Shown one piece after another: positions 53,788-57,568 of a DNA stretch of 57,568 nucleotides. The stretch is from Saprospiraceae bacterium (GTDB lineage Bacteria; Bacteroidota; Bacteroidia; Chitinophagales; Saprospiraceae): positions 1 through 57,568 of the forward strand of contig JABWBR010000026.1 in NCBI GenBank assembly GCA_013360405.1. The letters run 5' to 3'. Both the position numbers and the translations under genes were made by a program. Position 1 is the first letter of the stretch, and each line of letters begins with the position of its first letter. The notes below the pieces were generated by a model, which saw only the letters and a program-made list of their open reading frames with translations, had not been told where the DNA came from and made no database searches.

Positions 53788-56354
53788 TACTTCCCCGCCG
53801 GCTCCGTAGTTGCCTGGCTAATCGTATGCCCAAAAAAGATGGCATTGGCCAGCAACTTATTGCTGCCAAACCAGAAGCCCCGAAAAGCAGGGTTATCCGC
53901 CAGACAAATAACGCGCCCCCTGCCCAGTCCGCCTATCACCGCCGCCGCCGATTGGCCAAGTAGTTGCAGGTTTTTGCTGCTCATATATCCGCTCAGCAAA
54001 GGCTTGTCGGTGTACACCAAGGGGGTGGCATAGATATTTTTTGAGGGTTCGAACATCAGGGCGCCTTGGCGGAACAGCGGCAGTCGTTCGCGCTGGTAGC
54101 CAAAGAGCAAGGGGTGGGTCAAATCGCCGGTGGCTGCCACGATAGCCCCGCCGATGACCTGTGCACCAGAGTCGTCGGGTTGTTTTTCATAAGGCCTGCG
54201 CACAGCTTTTTTGGTGGTATCTTCTTTTTCTTTCTTGATTTCAATGCCCGCCAGGCCTTTGTCTTTGGCCCAGCTCACTGCGCCCTGCATAGCTATCAGC
54301 ACGCCTCCTTCCTGTACCCAGCGTTTGAGCTGGTCAACAGCGCCTTGCGGCGTGCCGGTATATCCGCCATCCGGCATAATAACTACCGTATATCGATCCA
54401 GATTGAGCCCACCCAATGCATTAGCGTCGGCAAGGCTGATCTCCATCGCGTAGCGTTGGTCGAGCAGGTGCCAGACTTCGCCGGCATCGTACGCTGAGAC
54501 GCCCTCTCCGGTGACGAGCAATACCTTAGGCATTTTCAGCGGACGAAGCGTGCTGCTGCCCATATCGGAACCTTCGGGCGTATAGCCGCTCGACTCGCCG
54601 TAGATGGGCGTACCGCTTTTCGCAATAGCCTGCCTGACCAATTCGTGTATTTCAGCGGGCGTTTTGCTCTGATTGGCTGTGGGGATCATGACCACTCCCC
54701 TATCGTAATTGCGCTGGGTCGTTTTGAACGGCGCCATGCTTACTTTGGCGCGCAGCCCCTGCCGGAGCAGGAAATTCAGGGCTTTGGGTGCATGGTAGTC
54801 GTTCCAGTCCAGCATGTAGGCATATGTCGCGGCGGCAGGCTCCGGCGTAGCGCGTTTAACATCGGTAGCCGATACTTTTTCACCCAAAAGCTGCGCATTC
54901 CACACCTTTCGATCGAGCGCAGCATAGGGCAAATTAAACGCCAGCGGCAAAGTCCAGGAAGAGATATCGTAAAACTGGCTGTCCTGGAAAGTCGTCATCG
55001 TTTCAAAGGCCGCCCGGATAAGCCGGTACTGGGGTTGCTCCATGGGTACTACGAAGGCGCTTTCTGGAGAAAAAGCATCAACTTTACGCGACAGGCGGTA
55101 TACCTCTACCTGGTGCCGGTTCAATATCTCGACCAGATAGGCGGCGCGGGCGGGGTCGGCGGCGTCGCCAAATATGTATGCCTTGTTATTGTCTTGTCTC
55201 GCTTCCTCCATAGCCGACACGTAAAAATCGCGCTGCATCTGCAGCAGGTCGTTTTTCAGCGCTACCGCTGCTTTTTGGGTAGAAAGGGCGGTAGTAACCT
55301 GGTTGCGGATAGTAAAGGCAAACGTGAGCACGCCGTTTTCGGTCTCCTGGGCTTGACCGCGCGAGCTGGCCTGCTCAAATAGAATACCAACGGCGCCGTT
55401 GATATCGGGGTAGGTAGAACCTTTGCCGTAGTAAAAATCGTCAAAGCCTTCGCGGGTATAATACAGCGACCCTATTTTGTCGAGCGCAGTAGCGTGGAAT
55501 TCGGCGATTTTGGCGGTGAGTTCCTGGTTGCGCGGGGGTGTGAGCGGGTTTACGCGCTGGGGTTCGCCGGGCATAAAAAAGAAAGTCGCATTGGTGCCCA
55601 TCTCGTGATGGTCGGTGAGCAGGTTGGGTTTCCACTCGTGGAAAGTGCGCAGTCGGCCTTGTGATTCGGGGTGTTGTGCCGGCAGCCAGTCCCTGTTCAA
55701 GTCAAACCAGTAGTGGTTGGTACGCCCCATCGGCCAGGGTTCGCGGTATTCGCGGTGCTGGGGGTCGGCGGTAATATTTTTGCTGCGGTTCATATTGGCC
55801 CAGGTAGAAAAACGCTGAAAGCCGTCGGGGTTAAAACAGGGATCGAGCAGGATAATAGTTTGATCCAGCAGTTGCTCGATCTCAGGGCCTTGACCGGCCG
55901 CCAGATAATACGCCACCAGCAGGGCTGCATTGCCGCCGCTGGGTTCATTGCCGTGTATGCTGAAGCCCTGGTACACCACCAACGGGGTATTAGCCAGGTC
56001 GACCTTAGCAGCAGAATTGGGGTCGGTCAATTGCTTATGCCTGCTTTTGAGTTCGTCAATATTGCGGTGGTTTTTGGGGGAGCTAATAGTGAGATAAATC
56101 ATAGGCCTACGCTCGTGGGTGCGGGCATACTCCGTCAGCGTAATGCGGTCGGAGGCCTCCGCCAGTATTTTCATATACATATACTGCTGATCGTGGCTCA
56201 CGTGCCAGTCCCCGACTTCATACCCCAACACAGACGCCGGCGTGGGAATTTTAGGATCATAGCTGATATTGGGCAGGAAATAGGGAATATTCGACTGTGC
56301 CCAGGAAAGGTTTAACGCCGCGATAGTCACGGCCAATGCGATGGTCAATCTCAT
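53787..56354 (-). CDS. M14-family zinc carboxypeptidase, exported
   Basis: 855 residues with a signal peptide (to about 19). The M14 domain (about 50-360) has the zinc motif FSIHGNEPSGG (H134, E137), DLNRDWLP, the third ligand in LLTDHHEMGTN (H249 or H250) and a likely catalytic Glu in VGILFEQASSRG. The remaining roughly 480 residues, including a GATase1-like/Ig-like beta region (VLLVTGEGVSAYDAGEVWHLLDQR and MPDGGYTGTPQGA), have no motif I can place firmly. It should trim peptides in the periplasm or outside. There is no T9SS tail. Confidence 0.9.
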   Translation of the reverse strand: MRLTIALAVTIAALNLSWAQSNIPYFLPNISYDPKIPTPASVLGYEVGDWHVSHDQQYMYMKILAEASDRITLTEYARTHERRPMIYLTISSPKNHRNIDELKSRHKQLTDPNSAAKVDLANTPLVVYQGFSIHGNEPSGGNAALLVAYYLAAGQGPEIEQLLDQTIILLDPCFNPDGFQRFSTWANMNRSKNITADPQHREYREPWPMGRTNHYWFDLNRDWLPAQHPESQGRLRTFHEWKPNLLTDHHEMGTNATFFFMPGEPQRVNPLTPPRNQELTAKIAEFHATALDKIGSLYYTREGFDDFYYGKGSTYPDINGAVGILFEQASSRGQAQETENGVLTFAFTIRNQVTTALSTQKAAVALKNDLLQMQRDFYVSAMEEARQDNNKAYIFGDAADPARAAYLVEILNRHQVEVYRLSRKVDAFSPESAFVVPMEQPQYRLIRAAFETMTTFQDSQFYDISSWTLPLAFNLPYAALDRKVWNAQLLGEKVSATDVKRATPEPAAATYAYMLDWNDYHAPKALNFLLRQGLRAKVSMAPFKTTQRNYDRGVVMIPTANQSKTPAEIHELVRQAIAKSGTPIYGESSGYTPEGSDMGSSTLRPLKMPKVLLVTGEGVSAYDAGEVWHLLDQRYAMEISLADANALGGLNLDRYTVVIMPDGGYTGTPQGAVDQLKRWVQEGGVLIAMQGAVSWAKDKGLAGIEIKKEKEDTTKKAVRRPYEKQPDDSGAQVIGGAIVAATGDLTHPLLFGYQRERLPLFRQGALMFEPSKNIYATPLVYTDKPLLSGYMSSKNLQLLGQSAAAVIGGLGRGRVICLADNPAFRGFWFGSNKLLANAIFFGHTISQATTEPAGK

Positions 56355-56531
56355 GTGGTGTGGATTGTTTGCGTTTTTTCAGGGGGTCAAGATAGGAAAA
56401 ATTGGGTTTGCGTGTGAAAGTGTGAATTCGAAATGCGTGCTGCGAATTACAGGCAAGCTTTATAAAAAGAAGCAACGCATGACTTTACATTTCAAAAAAC
56501 ATATTATTTTTACATTAAACCCTCATCCCGA

Positions 56532-57568
56532 ATGAAAATTTGTGTATCACCCATACAAGTGAAAAACGATTCGTATATGGCCGTTCGACTAGAATTTATT
56601 GATACTTCCTTTTCTATACTTATCAGGCAGGCACCGCGTGCGTGGATAGCGCCCAGTATCGTTACGTTAAAAGATAAAACGCCAAAATTGCGTAAACCGG
56701 GCGCGGGTGGGCCGGCAAATTACGCGGAGCGAATTAATTTGCCTAGCGTTTTTGGTTACTTTTTTGGCGATGAAAAAAGTAACAAAAATACCGGGCAGGG
56801 CTCCTGCGAATATAAAAAGACCTGGGAAGTACCCTACACCAAGCTTACCCTGCGTTTTCTGGCGCAATACCTCCCTGAAACCGCGCATTTAACATTCACT
56901 CCCGACGACAACATACCAGAGCAATCAGCTTTTCCAGTTCGCCAGGCCTTGCCGTGGAAAGAAGGGCCTATGCCGGCCAGGTATGAAGCGGCGGTGACAG
57001 CCTTGGAGGAAGTGCTGATGTTAAAGCGGTATAGTTGGCGGACGATCAAAGCCTACAAAAACTGTTTTCGGCAGTTTATTCGGCATTATGATGAGATAAA
57101 ACCGAGCACAATAACTCGCCGGCAAATAGATGAGTATCTGCTTTATTGTATTCGAGAAAAGCACATTACAGAATCCTATCAGAATCAGATAATGAGCGCT
57201 ATCAAGCTATTTTTCGCTGAAGTAGTGAAACAAGAGCATAAAGTAATAGGATTATTCCAGCCCAAACGCCCTCAAAAGATTCCCCAAGTATTGACAGAAG
57301 AAGAAGTCGTAAAGCTTCTCTCAGCCATTGACAATCTCAAACATCGTTGTATATTAGCACTAATATATTCTGCCGGGCTGAGGCTGGGAGAGGTCACTAA
57401 TTTACGTATTGGGGATATCCAGCCGGAAGGCCGAAGGATTTTTATACGTGCAGCGAAAGGCAAAAAGGATAGGTGTAGTATCTTGTCAGAAAGAGTCTGG
57501 GGCTTATTGAAAGAATATATGTCAATATACCAGCCGGTAGTTTGGCTTTTTGAAGGACAAACCGGTGA
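56532..57568 (+). CDS. Tyrosine recombinase, 3' truncated by window edge
   Basis: An open frame runs from the ATG at 56532 to the last base without a stop (about 345 codons shown). The C-terminal part is a tyrosine recombinase: a SAM-like core-binding domain (about 150-240; YSWRTIKAYKNCFRQFIRHY) and the start of the catalytic domain with Arg in the YSAGLRLGEVTNLRIGDI motif; the His-x-x-Arg and Tyr lie beyond the edge. The N-terminal domain (VRLEFIDTSFSILIRQAPRAW, then KKTWEVPYTK) is of a type found in Bacteroidota integrases. Between those motifs, residues about 38-94 carry an insertion made of a palindromic element. It may mark the edge of a mobile region. Confidence 0.85.
   Translation, partial: MKICVSPIQVKNDSYMAVRLEFIDTSFSILIRQAPRAWIAPSIVTLKDKTPKLRKPGAGGPANYAERINLPSVFGYFFGDEKSNKNTGQGSCEYKKTWEVPYTKLTLRFLAQYLPETAHLTFTPDDNIPEQSAFPVRQALPWKEGPMPARYEAAVTALEEVLMLKRYSWRTIKAYKNCFRQFIRHYDEIKPSTITRRQIDEYLLYCIREKHITESYQNQIMSAIKLFFAEVVKQEHKVIGLFQPKRPQKIPQVLTEEEVVKLLSAIDNLKHRCILALIYSAGLRLGEVTNLRIGDIQPEGRRIFIRAAKGKKDRCSILSERVWGLLKEYMSIYQPVVWLFEGQTG
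56755..56783. repeat. Palindromic element within the recombinase coding sequence
   Basis: GTTACTTTTTT (56755-56765) and AAAAAAGTAAC (56773-56783) are exact reverse complements around a 7-nt loop GGCGATG. The surrounding GC-rich flanks (about 56640-56810) also look intergenic. The reading frame stays open across it. Confidence 0.85.

Noticed and set aside
56707-56892. Short frame starting MGRQITRSELICLAFLVTFLAMKK
   Set aside because: A shadow of the recombinase in another frame; the true frame has a domain-level match on both sides.

Overview
The window looks like a chromosomal segment of a Bacteroidota member, most likely class Saprospiria (Lewinella, Haliscomenobacter or Saprospira relatives). 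The signs are several very large secreted proteins with type IX secretion (T9SS) sorting tails of both type A and type B (CHU_C), a PorP/SprF protein, SprB repeats, two CarboxypepD-reg/TonB receptors, and promoters of the Bacteroidota TTG...TAnnTTTG type. Composition is mixed, and there is no sign of a plasmid or phage backbone. A tyrosine recombinase runs off the right edge.

Layout: 0.5-8.5 kb, two small lipoproteins and a giant M23/SprB/T9SS protein; 8.5-12.2 kb, peroxiredoxin and a SAM-riboswitch-controlled metY-metX methionine unit; 12.5-17 kb, a DUF6435-like small protein, OsmC, a Kelch T9SS protein and a FecA-like receptor; 17-21 kb, a membrane protein, cutA, an eIF1/SUI1 homologue and hscA; 21-28.3 kb, queuosine-precursor transporter, ctlX, a serine-hydrolase/D-aminoacylase fusion, a DUF4143 ATPase cassette flanked by a decayed copy of the aminoacylase 3' end, and a glycerophosphodiesterase; 28.4-34.8 kb, an Oar-like TonB receptor, a cupredoxin-bearing T9SS protein and a patatin; 35-45.8 kb, PorP/SprF with two giant adhesin-like type B cargo proteins; 45.8-50 kb, an outer-membrane protein, GT39, META and DUF3298 lipoproteins; 50-56.4 kb, two small envelope proteins, purC, an LKR-type dehydrogenase and an M14 peptidase; 56.5 kb to the end, the recombinase.

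The most unusual signal is not a gene. Nearly every intergenic gap carries a short word (7-14 bp, sometimes 26-28 bp) repeated several times, often with its reverse complement further on so that the whole folds into a hairpin. The same few words recur at unrelated loci (GTGACARG, ATGTGCTGA, GGTTGTC, GGTGAACGTTCACC, GGCAA). They begin right at, or inside, the last codons of neighbouring genes and once touch a start codon. They occur in convergent, codirectional and divergent gaps, so they are not simply terminators. The extreme case is a bipartite GC-rich inverted array at 49771-50096, lying between two divergent promoters. A related event may be the palindromic element carried in frame inside the recombinase N-terminal domain.
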